From the NCBI RefSeq assembly GCF_002849225.1, contig NZ_PKMC01000002.1, forward strand, positions 248,001 through 312,000: 64,000 nucleotides of DNA, written 5' to 3'. How positions within the stretch are numbered: the first letter of the stretch is position 1; every line of letters starts with the position of its first letter. The position numbers were made by a program, and so were the translations under genes. Of the stretch, positions 52,940-61,374 are shown piece after piece. The notes under the pieces are model-generated. The model searched no databases. It saw only the letters and a list, made by a program, of their open reading frames with translations, and was not told the DNA's origin. Origin of the DNA: Actinomyces sp. UMB0138 (lineage in GTDB: Bacteria > Bacillota > Negativicutes > Veillonellales > Veillonellaceae).

Positions 52940-54181
52940 GTGGTAAAGATCTTCACCGGGGATGAAAAATTCATCGCAGACGTGCAGGAGCTAATAAAGC
53001 TAGTGGAGCAATCTCCGTCAATTGGTGAACATGCCGGAGATGAGCTGATTAGTGCTGGGTTTGATCTGTTTGGCCAAAATAGCTACGGGTACATGTTTGT
53101 AGAGTGCGCCCAGGGCAATCAGCAGACCATAAATGGCGTACCTGGCATTATGAGCGTCGCCATTGCTAGAACTAAAGAGTCCGGTATTGCAGGGTGGGTG
53201 TTCACCTTGCTGTGGGATGCGTGCGGGCGGTTGCAACAGCTCGGGGACGAAGAATCGGATGCGGTTACGGAGCTCATTGACCACGTGGATAATACGTGCC
53301 GCATGGGGGCTCACCTGCTATTGAGGTACAGCCAGGACGATGACCAGCTGTGGTTCCCAGCTATGCAGTTACTGTCCGGGGAATATTTGGAATTCCTGGA
53401 CATGATGTTGCCGAATATGGGGGTTACCTTCGATCAGCAGACGGTGGATAAGCTCACCAAGATCGCAGACGAGCGTCGTTTTGAGCGGATTGCCAAGAAC
53501 AGCGGTCTGGCTAATGGGGAGCGGGTGTCCACAGATGATGCCCCGGAGCAGCCTGCTAATTCGAGCGAGTCTCTCAAACAAAACTGGGATGCGCTGCAGT
53601 CGGGAGAAAACGAGATTTCCATTCCCGAGGACGTGCCAATGCACCGGGAAACTGTCCAATATGCTTTCACGCTTGCCCAGGTGATTCGTGCATACCAGTT
53701 TCGGGCGAAGCAAAAGTTTGGCGTTTCAGACGAGGAAACAGGCATTATTCCCGCCCCGGTGTTCCCGTGGGATGGGAAGGACTTTGTGCATGCGAAGGCT
53801 GTCGGGGTGGCTGGGAGCAGAACTAACGTGCCGATGGTGGAAGCCAGCCTAGAAGAGGGCGGAAACGAAGCTGATTTCGGCACTGGTATTCAGAACCTGC
53901 TCACCATGCAGAAGGTGGCGATGGGGGGAGGAATTCTTTCCATTCCTCATTTGACCATGCAGAATTTTGAGCGAACTGGCACCGAGAATATGCAGAGTTG
54001 GGAGCCGGAAGAGAGGTTCGAGTGGTATAAGACCTACCAGAAGCTCGCTGCAGACATGGCACTTCTAGTTCTGACTAATCTATTGGATAAACAATTTGCT
54101 TGCGATCTAGCCAGGGCCCTGATTACGGGTAGTAATAAGGAATATGCCCAATTGGTCCTGCCTCTATATGAGACGGCGTGA
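52940..54181 (+). CDS. Unknown 413-residue protein between the two T7SS modules
   Basis: A soluble, acidic protein that I do not recognise. It has no signal peptide, membrane span or WXG layout. The N-terminal half (VKIFTGDEKFIADVQELIKLV, then GWVFTLLWDACGRLQQL) looks alpha-helical; a charged linker near residue 200 (DDAPEQPANSSESL) leads to a second part with FPWDGKDFVHAKAVGVAGSRTN and the ending FACDLARALITGSNKEYAQLVL. As the last gene of module 1, it could protect against or help export the substrate upstream, but nothing in the sequence proves this. GTG start with AAGGGA eight bases upstream, so it has its own translation signal. Confidence 0.7.
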   Translation: MVKIFTGDEKFIADVQELIKLVEQSPSIGEHAGDELISAGFDLFGQNSYGYMFVECAQGNQQTINGVPGIMSVAIARTKESGIAGWVFTLLWDACGRLQQLGDEESDAVTELIDHVDNTCRMGAHLLLRYSQDDDQLWFPAMQLLSGEYLEFLDMMLPNMGVTFDQQTVDKLTKIADERRFERIAKNSGLANGERVSTDDAPEQPANSSESLKQNWDALQSGENEISIPEDVPMHRETVQYAFTLAQVIRAYQFRAKQKFGVSDEETGIIPAPVFPWDGKDFVHAKAVGVAGSRTNVPMVEASLEEGGNEADFGTGIQNLLTMQKVAMGGGILSIPHLTMQNFERTGTENMQSWEPEERFEWYKTYQKLAADMALLVLTNLLDKQFACDLARALITGSNKEYAQLVLPLYETA

Positions 54182-54459
54182 TCTACGACGGAGTCATTGT
54201 TTTCTAAAGTTTTCCGAACCATGGTCGTTGCGGAAAACTATTTACTATTTCTATCTAAGTAGCGGCCTAAACTGGCTTTTCTGAAATGCAAAACGCACTA
54301 TCACCTCACAGGTTAACGGTTGGTGAACTGGGGGTTGTTTTTAAGTGTATTCGTTGTTTGGGTCTGTTGTGGGGTTTTTGGGGTGGTTAGGGTTGGTTTT
54401 GGGTCGGTGATCTTGCCGGCTGTTTTGGGAAACCGACTATTTTGATTTGGAGTATTTCC
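54182..54459. promoter_or_regulatory. Leader and promoter region of WXG module 2
   Basis: 278 non-coding bases. The first 130 are specific to this site and AT-rich (around AAGTTTTCCGAACC and GGAAAACT, a possible short inverted repeat); the last 148 are the shared repeat from 54312. No other gene is visible. Confidence 0.5.
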
Positions 54460-54753
54460 ATGGCGAACATGAATGTTACTTATGCTGAGCTGCAGCAGGT
54501 TGCTTCTCAGTTGCAGTCTGGTCAGGGTGAGCTTGAGGGTATTTTGGGTAAGTTGCAGTCTTTGGTGGAGCAGCTGGTTTCGGCTGGTTTTCAGACTGAT
54601 CAGGCTTCTGGTGCTTTCCAGGCTTCTTACAGCGAGTTCACTCAGGGTGCTAAGTCTGCGGTGCAGGGTCTTACTGGTATGTCGCAGTTCCTGAACAAGG
54701 CGCAGCAGTCGATGTCTGAGCTGGATTCCTCGCTGGCATCCGGTCTGAACTAA
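54312..54753 (+). repeat. 442-bp repeat carrying a WXG100-like gene and its leader, copy 2
   Basis: Second copy of 49608-50049, same orientation, 4704 bases further on; one mismatch, in the leader (54344). Recombination between the copies would remove one whole module and leave one WXG gene. Confidence 0.93.
54460..54753 (+). CDS. WXG100-like secreted protein, copy 2 (EsxA-like)
   Basis: Protein and gene sequence are identical to the copy at 49756: 97 residues, no Trp in the turn (SAGFQTDQASGAF), same TTGGAG start signal. Because the leader is also the same, both copies should be expressed alike. The hairpin that follows copy 1 is missing here; the next gene begins 72 bases on. Two identical genes serving two different partner sets suggest one common subunit used by both modules, as EsxA-like proteins can do, or simply a duplicated cassette head. 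Confidence 0.9.
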   Translation: MANMNVTYAELQQVASQLQSGQGELEGILGKLQSLVEQLVSAGFQTDQASGAFQASYSEFTQGAKSAVQGLTGMSQFLNKAQQSMSELDSSLASGLN

Positions 54754-54825
54754 TAGTTGGCTTGGGTTGGATTCTGAGCAACTAAGATCTCGGAACTCAA
54801 CCTTTCGTGAAGGTAGGGGTGAGCC

Positions 54826-55155
54826 GTGGCCGATCTTAAAGTGAATCAGAATGACCTGGAAGAGCTCAAGAGCAATTTTGACAACATACGAAATACCCTG
54901 AGTCTGCAGAGTGACGGCAGTATTTCTCCGTCCATCGAAAATGTAGGGCATCGGAAAGTCGTTACTGCGCTAAGAGGCTTCAATCGTCAAGTACAAAGTA
55001 CTAGAAATAAGTATCAGAAAAAAGTAGAGCGGTTTTCTGGTTTTATTGATCAAGTTATCGAGAGTACTGACCACGCGGATTCAGATATGGCGCAAACTAT
55101 TCAGGAGGCAACTCCGACAATATCAACCTCCGCAGGTGGGTATAGTTCCTTCTGA
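54826..55155 (+). CDS. Small WXG-family partner protein, module 2
   Basis: A 109-residue paralogue of the protein at 50117. It begins ADLKVNQNDLEELKSNFDNIRNTLSL, keeps the NVGHRKVVTAL turn and the STRNKYQKKVERFSGFI helix, and ends in a Ser/Thr/Gly-rich tail. Identity to its paralogue is concentrated in the two helices. It has a GTG start behind AGGGGTGAG. The position, second in the module and before the large substrate, is the same as in module 1, supporting a chaperone-like or heterodimer partner role. The adaptor gene found in module 1 (50446) is not present in this module. Confidence 0.8.
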   Translation: MADLKVNQNDLEELKSNFDNIRNTLSLQSDGSISPSIENVGHRKVVTALRGFNRQVQSTRNKYQKKVERFSGFIDQVIESTDHADSDMAQTIQEATPTISTSAGGYSSF

Positions 55156-55226
55156 CGGTTATTTCTTAGTATTTAATACACGCTTTGTTATGCGAAATGT
55201 TAGGCATTTCGTAGTTATGGGGAATC

Positions 55227-56741
55227 ATGGGTGAGAATTGGTATTTGGTGGGGGAGTCACGGAATCCTATCCGTGGTGATGGTGCGCAAATCGAAACGAT
55301 GATTAAGCATTACCGGGATTTAGGTGACACCTTCGAGAAAATGGCTGCGTATCTTGACGGTAGCTCTGTGGGCGATCAGCAAGGTAAATGGGCTCAGATT
55401 TTAAAACAGGAATCTGGGGAGCTGCCGAATGACTTCAGGAAATTTGCTAGTAGCTTCAATACGGTCGGCAACCACCTTGCCGACTGGAAGACAAAAACTG
55501 AGGATTCGCAGGAAAAGGCCCGCGTTGAGGTAAGAAAGGCAGAAGCGGCAGAGCAAGACCGAGCCGCGGCTAGTGCTTCACTTCGGCAGGCTATGAGTCA
55601 TGCGGTAGCGGCGGGGATGTCGGCTACAATAAGCGGCAACGTGGCGCAAGTAGCTGAAGCGCAGAGGCAAGTTTCGTCGTATCGGAATAAGTTGAACGAG
55701 GCTAAAGGGCGAATTGCGGAAGCTACAAAAAAAGTTCATGAAATAAAAAGAACTCACGATAACGATGCCGCCACGACAGCTGCTAAGATCGAGTCCGCAA
55801 AAGACGATGCGCCGAAGCTAAACGGGTGGGAAAGAATTCTATATTCTGACGCCTGGAAAGCTCTAGTCAAAGTAGCAAAAGTAGTGTCTGTGGTTCTTGG
55901 AATAGTGGCCTGCTTTGCGAGCGGCGGCGCCATCGCAATTGCATTAGGAGCAGCGGCTCTAATAACAGTGTTCAATGGATTTATGGAATGGCGTGCTGGC
56001 GATAAGAGTGGAGCAGAGTTCGCGATAGACGCTATTTTTGGCGCAATAACCATAATCCCTGGCGCAAAGGCCCTTGGCACTGGTTTGAAGGGGCTGAAGG
56101 CAGGTAAAGCCGCCAAGGCATTCGCTCCAGAACTGACTGCGACGGGGAAGCTGCTCCAGAAAAACTTCTCTCCACTTTTGGAGAACGGAGCGTTCAAAAA
56201 CTTCCGAGCGGGCATAGCTAAATCGGCAAAGAACTTCCTTCATACAGGAAAGTGGTCAAGTCCTCTCTCTGGCATTGAACACGGCGCATATAGCGAGATC
56301 AAGGGGGCCGTGAAACACTCTTTCTACAATGCGACACATGGCAAAGAGTCTTTCCTGAGGAGCAGCGACGGCCTCAAGAAGGTACTTTTTGGTGACGTAT
56401 TGCCAAGTAAGAAGAAAATTGCTGATTTCAACATAGCTAGAAAAAATGTTGGTGAATACAGTCAGCTTTATGGCAAATTGGGTGCGATGGAACGTGGCGG
56501 TGCAGGGCTTTCTGCGTTCGACAAGCTGAGCAACGCGGGTAACTCGGTGTTGCAGTCACATGTTATCGATAAGGGAGCTGACGTACTTAAGACTTTCAAA
56601 CCGTTAGTGAAAGATGCGATGACCTCGTACAACAACCTCAATGATCCACTGAGCTCAGATGGCATTTCGCTGGATAACACCTTCCGCAAGATGTTCCAAC
56701 CTGCAGGGCACGTAAAGGGGCTTGAGGACGCGCTCAAGTAG
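55227..56741 (+). CDS. Large T7SS-signal-domain protein, module 2
   Basis: A 504-residue paralogue of the module 1 substrate over its N-terminal 340 residues. It opens WYLVGESRNPIRGDGAQIETM with W in GKWAQILKQ (T7SS_signal domain), then a coiled coil (about 90-190), the shared LYSDAWKALVKVAKVVSVVLG segment and two hydrophobic stretches (about 215-255). The C-terminal 160 residues differ from module 1: they are basic, not Ala-rich, and contain SPLSGIEHGAYSEIKGAVKHSFYNATHGKESFLRSSDGL, a stretch also seen in altered form in module 1 (PLTHISPADAQNAIGAVTQS and DSFLQSPDGL). No catalytic motif is recognised. The start has only a weak GGGGAA signal. Confidence 0.82.
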   Translation: MGENWYLVGESRNPIRGDGAQIETMIKHYRDLGDTFEKMAAYLDGSSVGDQQGKWAQILKQESGELPNDFRKFASSFNTVGNHLADWKTKTEDSQEKARVEVRKAEAAEQDRAAASASLRQAMSHAVAAGMSATISGNVAQVAEAQRQVSSYRNKLNEAKGRIAEATKKVHEIKRTHDNDAATTAAKIESAKDDAPKLNGWERILYSDAWKALVKVAKVVSVVLGIVACFASGGAIAIALGAAALITVFNGFMEWRAGDKSGAEFAIDAIFGAITIIPGAKALGTGLKGLKAGKAAKAFAPELTATGKLLQKNFSPLLENGAFKNFRAGIAKSAKNFLHTGKWSSPLSGIEHGAYSEIKGAVKHSFYNATHGKESFLRSSDGLKKVLFGDVLPSKKKIADFNIARKNVGEYSQLYGKLGAMERGGAGLSAFDKLSNAGNSVLQSHVIDKGADVLKTFKPLVKDAMTSYNNLNDPLSSDGISLDNTFRKMFQPAGHVKGLEDALK

Positions 56742-56952
56742 CAACTAGAGAAGTGCCCCGATCGGAGCCAGTGGTTCTATTGGTACCGCAGATAGCAAGA
56801 AACGCGGGGACTGGAACAGGCCCCGATCCCATTATTGCTGCCATCCGGGAGAATTTACCCTCGTCATGGCGCCGGCAGCGCTATTTGCCGAAGCTTATAG
56901 CCATCCTGCCCAGGGCGGGAATTGCGAATTAGTAGTTAGGAGAAGCAAGTAA

Positions 56953-57843
56953 ATGGGTTCTATAAGTTCCGGCCAGAACGCAGGGGAGCGCAAGCGCAGT
57001 GGGCAGATGCCTAACGGTGTCTTGGTGCGCTACTTAATGCACGGAGCCGGGTACGAGACGACGAAGACGCCCCCAATAACGTGGAGGAATATAGCCCTCT
57101 GCCTAGTTGGCTTGCTTGCGGTCTTCATAGTTGGCATCCTGTGCCAAAGCGTATACATGGTACGGACAGGCGATGTTAGCGGTGATGCGTGGTTTGTAGG
57201 GCTCTCGCCAATAGATCGCGAGAACGGCAACACCCTCCTCCTAACGCTAGCTCTGTTGCTGGCCCCCGAATTGTCAGCAATGTTTGGGCTCGTGGCAGCT
57301 GCCTTCTGCATCTGGATGACGTATTCACGAGGTGCAGCATTCTTTGGCACAGTCTCTTCCCTGGGAGCAGGAGAAAGCATTGGTAGCCAACTTGGAAAAT
57401 ACTTGCTCTACAAAAAAGTTGTAGCAGGTGAAGTCAACAACGAATTCTACGATCCGATCCACAGCCTTCCAGTCAAACTCTCGGCAGACTCCTCGATTTT
57501 TGGGAGCTACTGGCCGCTTGGAGCAGGCATCATAATGATCGTGCTGGCGCTAGTGTGCCAATATGCCATGAGGAAGACGTCCAGCCTCAAACTATTCGGG
57601 GTTATTGCCGTAGTTGCCGGCCTAGTCCTAGCGGGCCGAGCCCTCTACCAAGGCCAACTAATAGGGGTGCTGCTTACCCTAGTCCTGCTAGTAGTTGCAT
57701 TCCTGATCTTCCCGTTTGACGTCGACGGCACCCTCCACCTAGTAGACAATAAGTACTCCCAAAAGGCAGCCATCGGTGTGAGCATCTTACTGTTCTTCGA
57801 GTTAATCGCAATATTCGCCCTCGCCGTAGTGATCGTTTCCTAA
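56953..57843 (+). CDS. Polytopic membrane protein at the end of the T7SS locus
   Basis: A 296-residue protein with about six hydrophobic spans: one near 48-70, a pair at 95-125, then four in the C-terminal half. The middle loop includes GESIGSQLGKYLLYKKVVAGEVNNEFYDPIHSLP. I do not recognise a family. The location, last gene before a terminator and in line with module 2, allows a role as an immunity or export-related protein for the module 2 substrate, but a gap of 211 bases leaves it possible that it is separate. AGGAGAAG lies upstream of the ATG at a rather long spacing. Confidence 0.72.
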   Translation: MGSISSGQNAGERKRSGQMPNGVLVRYLMHGAGYETTKTPPITWRNIALCLVGLLAVFIVGILCQSVYMVRTGDVSGDAWFVGLSPIDRENGNTLLLTLALLLAPELSAMFGLVAAAFCIWMTYSRGAAFFGTVSSLGAGESIGSQLGKYLLYKKVVAGEVNNEFYDPIHSLPVKLSADSSIFGSYWPLGAGIIMIVLALVCQYAMRKTSSLKLFGVIAVVAGLVLAGRALYQGQLIGVLLTLVLLVVAFLIFPFDVDGTLHLVDNKYSQKAAIGVSILLFFELIAIFALAVVIVS

Positions 57844-57868
57844 AGCAAGCCGTCACCCGCGCAAACAA

Positions 57869-57912
57869 CAAAAAGATGCCCCGCCCTCGGCACATGCCAA
57901 AGGCGGGGCAGT
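57869..57912. terminator. Terminator between the membrane-protein gene and ykvI
   Basis: GCCCCGCC (57878-57885) with GGCGGGGC (57902-57909). On the minus strand it is followed by ATCTTTTTG, so it ends the ykvI-like transcript; it may also stop the plus-strand T7SS transcript. Confidence 0.8.
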
Positions 57913-57924
57913 GTGTAACTGAAG

Positions 57925-59280
57925 CTACTGAGCGGTGGAACCGCCGCTCTGCTCAGAAGGCTTAGCCGGAGCCTCTTCTGGCTTAGAGTCCTTGTCCTCA
58001 GTGGAATACTTCGCAGCATCCTCCTCGGAAAAATCAACCGCATCGTCAGAAGCCAATTCCTGCGCAACCTCGTCGTGGATACTGTCAGACAGATCCTGGT
58101 CTTTGATAGGTGACCTAGAGAGCGCCCTCTTCAAAGCTGCAGCATGCTTGCGCCCAAAACGGAGTCCCGGGTTGAGCTTGCGGGCAACCAGCGCGCGGAT
58201 CCGGCCACGCCGTTCAGCTTCATCGGAAATCTTTGATCGCTGGCGCAACCATGCGTACACCATCACTGCAATTAGAACGATGCCAATGTAACCAATGATC
58301 GGGTAGAAGATAGCAATCAGCTTCTTGAACCCGATGAAGCTGACGCCAAAAGCAACCAGCGTGGTGACAATCAGGATGGGGCGGAAACGTTCCGGCTTAG
58401 ACGAGGAAGCCCTCTTCGCGAACGCATAAAACATGCCGATAGCGGTATTGAAGATCATGCCGAAAATAATCAGCGCCACCACAACTGCTAGCTTCGGACT
58501 TACCAGTTCAACCATTTGCAACGTGGGCATGTCGTAGCCGGCAGTATCGCGCACCGCATAGATCAGCCCGAGGGCGGACAAGGCTAGCAAGATGCCGAAA
58601 ACAATGCCGCCCAGCAGTCCGCCCAGTCCAGCTGAACGCGGATCCACAAAATCGCCGCCCATGACGATCGCCATGGACACGGCAATGATGAACTCCATGC
58701 CCACATAGTTCAATGCCGAAATAGACCAGTGGGGCAACGAGGTATGTACGGTTGCGTGAGCCACCGGCGTAAGTGTGGAAACAGATTCCGTAGCGGTGAC
58801 GATCGAATAGATCGCAACCGAAACCAAGAAAATAATAACCAGCGGGGTAATCGCGCCAATCAGCCGAGTCACCTTGTCTACATCCAAGAACCCCGCCAAA
58901 ATGACCATGCCCACCATGATCAAAGCGCCCACAATGATGGGCAGCCCAAACTGCTGCTGCAAGTTCGCGCCCGCGCCAGCAATCATAATCACGCCGGTGA
59001 AGAACAACGTGAACATGATCGAAGCGTCAAAGAAACGCGACAGGATCGGGTGCGTCACCCGATCTAGCACAAACCTGTGTTCCTTAGCCTGAAAGTAGCT
59101 TCCGAGTTCAAGCGTGGCCAAACCGGCGGCAGCCATTACCACCCCCGCAATCACAGCTCCCCAAATACCAGAAAGACCAAAAGCCACGAAGTACTGGGAG
59201 ATTTCTTGCCCGGAAGCAAACCCTGCTCCGACGACAAGGCCAATGAACGCGAGAGCAATACCAATTGCGCGCTTAACCAT
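57925..59280 (-). CDS. ykvI: YkvI-type membrane transporter
   Basis: A 451-residue membrane protein with ten to eleven spans. The start MVKRAIGIALAFIGLVVGAGFASGQEISQYF is the hallmark of the YkvI family, distant relatives of amino-acid permeases of the APC superfamily. Residues from about 350 to the end form a cytoplasmic tail, first basic (RQRSKISDEAERRGR) and then acidic (SDDAVDFSEEDAAKYSTEDKDSKPEEAP), which is longer than in the usual members (about 340-350 residues). The substrate is unknown. The gene stands alone, with a terminator after it and an AT-rich promoter region before it. Confidence 0.85.
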   Translation of the reverse strand: MVKRAIGIALAFIGLVVGAGFASGQEISQYFVAFGLSGIWGAVIAGVVMAAAGLATLELGSYFQAKEHRFVLDRVTHPILSRFFDASIMFTLFFTGVIMIAGAGANLQQQFGLPIIVGALIMVGMVILAGFLDVDKVTRLIGAITPLVIIFLVSVAIYSIVTATESVSTLTPVAHATVHTSLPHWSISALNYVGMEFIIAVSMAIVMGGDFVDPRSAGLGGLLGGIVFGILLALSALGLIYAVRDTAGYDMPTLQMVELVSPKLAVVVALIIFGMIFNTAIGMFYAFAKRASSSKPERFRPILIVTTLVAFGVSFIGFKKLIAIFYPIIGYIGIVLIAVMVYAWLRQRSKISDEAERRGRIRALVARKLNPGLRFGRKHAAALKRALSRSPIKDQDLSDSIHDEVAQELASDDAVDFSEEDAAKYSTEDKDSKPEEAPAKPSEQSGGSTAQ

Positions 59281-59373
59281 GTGCCACCCCTCGAAAACTA
59301 CATAAGATAAAAGAATTTATAAAACCATAATACGGCTGCGTATTATTTGCCGCTCAGAGAAACAATATTTGGG

Positions 59374-59407
59374 CAAAAAAGTGGGAGGGGTCGAAACCCC
59401 TCCCACT
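59374..59407 (-). terminator. Terminator of the DUF5324-like gene
   Basis: Perfect 12-pair stem (59380-59391 with 59396-59407) with a CGAA loop; on the minus strand it is followed by six T. It separates this gene from the ykvI promoter. Confidence 0.92.
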
Positions 59408-59422
59408 AACTGCTAGCAAAAA

Positions 59423-60184
59423 CTAGTTGTCAGAGTGCTGGTCCAAGCCGGCCTCATGCGCCTGTACCTTCTGCTCGGTGCGATCCTGCACCTGCTCGGT
59501 GGTAGCAGCGTCCTCGGCCTGCTCGTTAGGAACTTCCTGATCGTCGATAGGTAGATCCATCTTTACGTCCTCCCAATATTCTTCGGCCCACGGATCTTCA
59601 ACCGGCTTAGTGCGGCGCCAAGCCACATAGCCGGCAGCGCCAACAGCCGCAGCGATCAACAGGGCAATGATGCCGCCCTTAGAAGAGCTATTCGACTTGC
59701 GGGCCTTAGCCAAAGCCTTCTTGTTGTCCTTAGCAGCCTTCTTAGCCTGCTTGGCAGCCTTCTTGGCGGCCTTCTTCAATTCACGCTTCGAGGGAACCGG
59801 GGTGTCGAGCGCGGCCGACTTAGCCGATTCAGCTGCGGCCCGCGTCTTCTTTACTGCAGGAGAAGCGGCTGCCGCTGCCGCGTACTTCTTAGCGGAAGAC
59901 TGAGCTGCCTTGCCGTACTTCTTTGTAGCCTCAGTAGCGTCCTGAGCCTTATGCTCGAGCGAAGGCAGAACTTCCTTCTGCAACTTCTCGCTTGCCTCAT
60001 TTACGCGGGGCAAAATGTCGTCCTCGAAACGTGCACGAGCGTCCTCGTAAACTGGCCTAATCGCCTTGGAAGCCTGATCAACCTTGGGGGCCACGTAATC
60101 GGCGGCCGCGTCAATCCAACCATGAGCGTGGTCGCGAACCGACTCGATGGCCTCGGTCGATGCTTCCTTCTTCTTACCGAACAT
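59423..60184 (-). CDS. Ala/Lys-rich coiled-coil membrane protein (DUF5324-like)
   Basis: A 253-residue protein. The ATG at 60184 (MFGKKKEAST) is chosen because GAGGAG lies seven bases upstream; ATG at 60190 is too close. It has an N-terminal amphipathic region (VRDHAHGWIDAAADYVAPKV), long Ala-rich helices, a strongly basic run (KRELKKAAKKAAKQAKKAAK), one span near residue 185 (GIIALLIAAAVGAAGYVAW), and an acidic Glu/Gln-rich tail. The WRRTKPVEDPWAEEYWED motif after the span is typical of DUF5324 proteins, which in Streptomyces lie in the same neighbourhood as crgA and a cyclophilin. The function is unknown. It is divergent from the cyclophilin gene. Confidence 0.72.
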   Translation of the reverse strand: MFGKKKEASTEAIESVRDHAHGWIDAAADYVAPKVDQASKAIRPVYEDARARFEDDILPRVNEASEKLQKEVLPSLEHKAQDATEATKKYGKAAQSSAKKYAAAAAASPAVKKTRAAAESAKSAALDTPVPSKRELKKAAKKAAKQAKKAAKDNKKALAKARKSNSSSKGGIIALLIAAAVGAAGYVAWRRTKPVEDPWAEEYWEDVKMDLPIDDQEVPNEQAEDAATTEQVQDRTEQKVQAHEAGLDQHSDN

Positions 60185-60373
60185 CCACATGCTCCTCACA
60201 TTGTCGGCGCCGAAACACTTTCGGCGTATACCTTTCTATTCTGCCAACAAACCACAGCTTTTGCTTGACCTATAAAGTAGTGAACAAAAATTTCGCCAAT
60301 GGCGACACCCGAAGGCGGCAAAAATGCGCATCGAAACTAGCGCCGCCGCCCTCGCCCTGGCAACATTGGAGCC

Positions 60374-60883
60374 ATGGAAGCAATAATGCATACAAACAAA
60401 GGCGACATCCGCCTAGAACTATTCCCGAATCACGCCCCGCTAACCGTGAAGAACTTCCGCGAACTCGCCCTCGGCGAGCGCGAATGGCTGAACCCCACCA
60501 ACGGTAAGCCCACCTCGGAACCGCTCTACAAGGGCGTAATCTTCCACCGCGTCATCGACGGGTTCATGATTCAGGGTGGCGACCCGCTCGGCACTGGCAC
60601 TGGCGGCCCCGGCTACCAGTTCAAAGATGAATTCCACCCAGAACTGACCTTCGGCGAACCCTACGTGCTTGCAATGGCAAACGCAGGTCCCGGCACTAAC
60701 GGCTCGCAGTTCTTCATCACCGTAGCGCCCACCCCGCACCTGCAGAACCACCACACCATCTTCGGCAAGGTGGCAGACGAAGAATCCAAGAAGGTAGTTG
60801 ACGCAATCGCTAAGGTGCCCACCGGCCCTCAGGATCGTCCTCTTGAAGATGTAGTCATCGAATCCGTCGAGATCAACGACTAG
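60374..60883 (+). CDS. ppiA: Peptidyl-prolyl cis-trans isomerase, cyclophilin type
   Basis: A 169-residue cytoplasmic cyclophilin that catalyses cis-trans isomerisation at proline bonds. Core motifs are [15 protein letters not shown] (catalytic Arg at about residue 59), [13 protein letters not shown] and [11 protein letters not shown]. It has no signal peptide. The length is normal. An internal stretch [17 protein letters not shown] is typical of the actinobacterial form. It is near crgA, the sortase and pabA as in other Actinobacteria close to oriC, which supports the assignment. A strong hairpin follows. Confidence 0.95.
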   Translation: MEAIMHTNKGDIRLELFPNHAPLTVKNFRELALGEREWLNPTNGKPTSEPLYKGVIFHRVIDGFMIQGGDPLGTGTGGPGYQFKDEFHPELTFGEPYVLAMANAGPGTNGSQFFITVAPTPHLQNHHTIFGKVADEESKKVVDAIAKVPTGPQDRPLEDVVIESVEIND

Positions 60884-60894
60884 TATTCGCTCAA

Positions 60895-60978
60895 AAAATA
60901 TCCGTCCTTATCGTTAGTGCCGATCCGCAGCCATACAAGCGCTGCGGACGCCTACCGATAAGGACGGAAAATTTATTT
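60895..60978. terminator. Bidirectional terminator between ppiA and crgA
   Basis: Outer perfect 13-base stem TCCGTCCTTATCG (60901-60913) with CGATAAGGACGGA (60956-60968), and an inner stem TCCGCAGC/GCTGCGGA (60924-60931 with 60941-60948). A-rich and T-rich flanks on both sides serve the two converging genes. Confidence 0.9.
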
Positions 60979-61239
60979 CCACCGAAGTAGCATCAAGAAC
61001 CCGACCATCGCAACGCCAACGCCGACGCCCAGGTTCCAGTTACCAATAGCGCCAATCGGGTACTTAGCGCCAGAAATGTAATAAACGATGATGTAGAGCA
61101 AGCCGATAATCATCAAGGTCACCGATACGGGCGCCCACCACCGTGGCGACGGGGTCATGTCCGCGGACCAGCCCTTGTTCAGTTCGGACTCATCGACGGT
61201 AATGTTATGCGACTTACTAGACTTGCGGGACTCGGCCAC
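60973..61239 (-). CDS. crgA: CrgA cell-division membrane protein
   Basis: An 88-residue protein with two membrane spans (about residues 34-55 and 68-86) and a short polar N-terminus. It matches CrgA in length and in the PRWWAPVSVTLMIIGLLYIIVYYISG and IGNWNLGVGVG segments. CrgA helps place and stabilise the division machinery (FtsI and FtsZ partners in mycobacteria and Streptomyces). GTG start behind CAGGAG. It is divergent from the sortase gene. Confidence 0.93.
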   Translation of the reverse strand: MAESRKSSKSHNITVDESELNKGWSADMTPSPRWWAPVSVTLMIIGLLYIIVYYISGAKYPIGAIGNWNLGVGVGVAMVGFLMLLRWK

Positions 61240-61374
61240 TGCGACTCCTGGGGTAAAAACTATTCTGGTCGAGTCCTAGTGTAGTGGCTTCACAGGCGAC
61301 AAATGCAACACGAAGCATAAAACGAACGTGAATGCTCATACAATAGTTTCTAGCAAAAACCAGGAGGTGAGCGG

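Noticed and set aside
54313..54951. A 212-codon minus-strand frame across the second WXG repeat
   Set aside because: The same antisense frame is not maintained beyond the stop in copy 1, and the translation is low-complexity.
56749..56952. An open stretch of about 67 codons just before the membrane-protein gene
   Set aside because: There is no start codon until 56866, no ribosome-binding site and no sensible product; it may be decayed DNA but nothing shows what it was.
36440..57843. Whole T7SS region as a recently acquired genomic island
   Set aside because: No integrase, transposase, tRNA or flanking repeats were seen, and apart from the WXG genes base composition is not obviously different from neighbours. 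Transfer is possible but unsupported.
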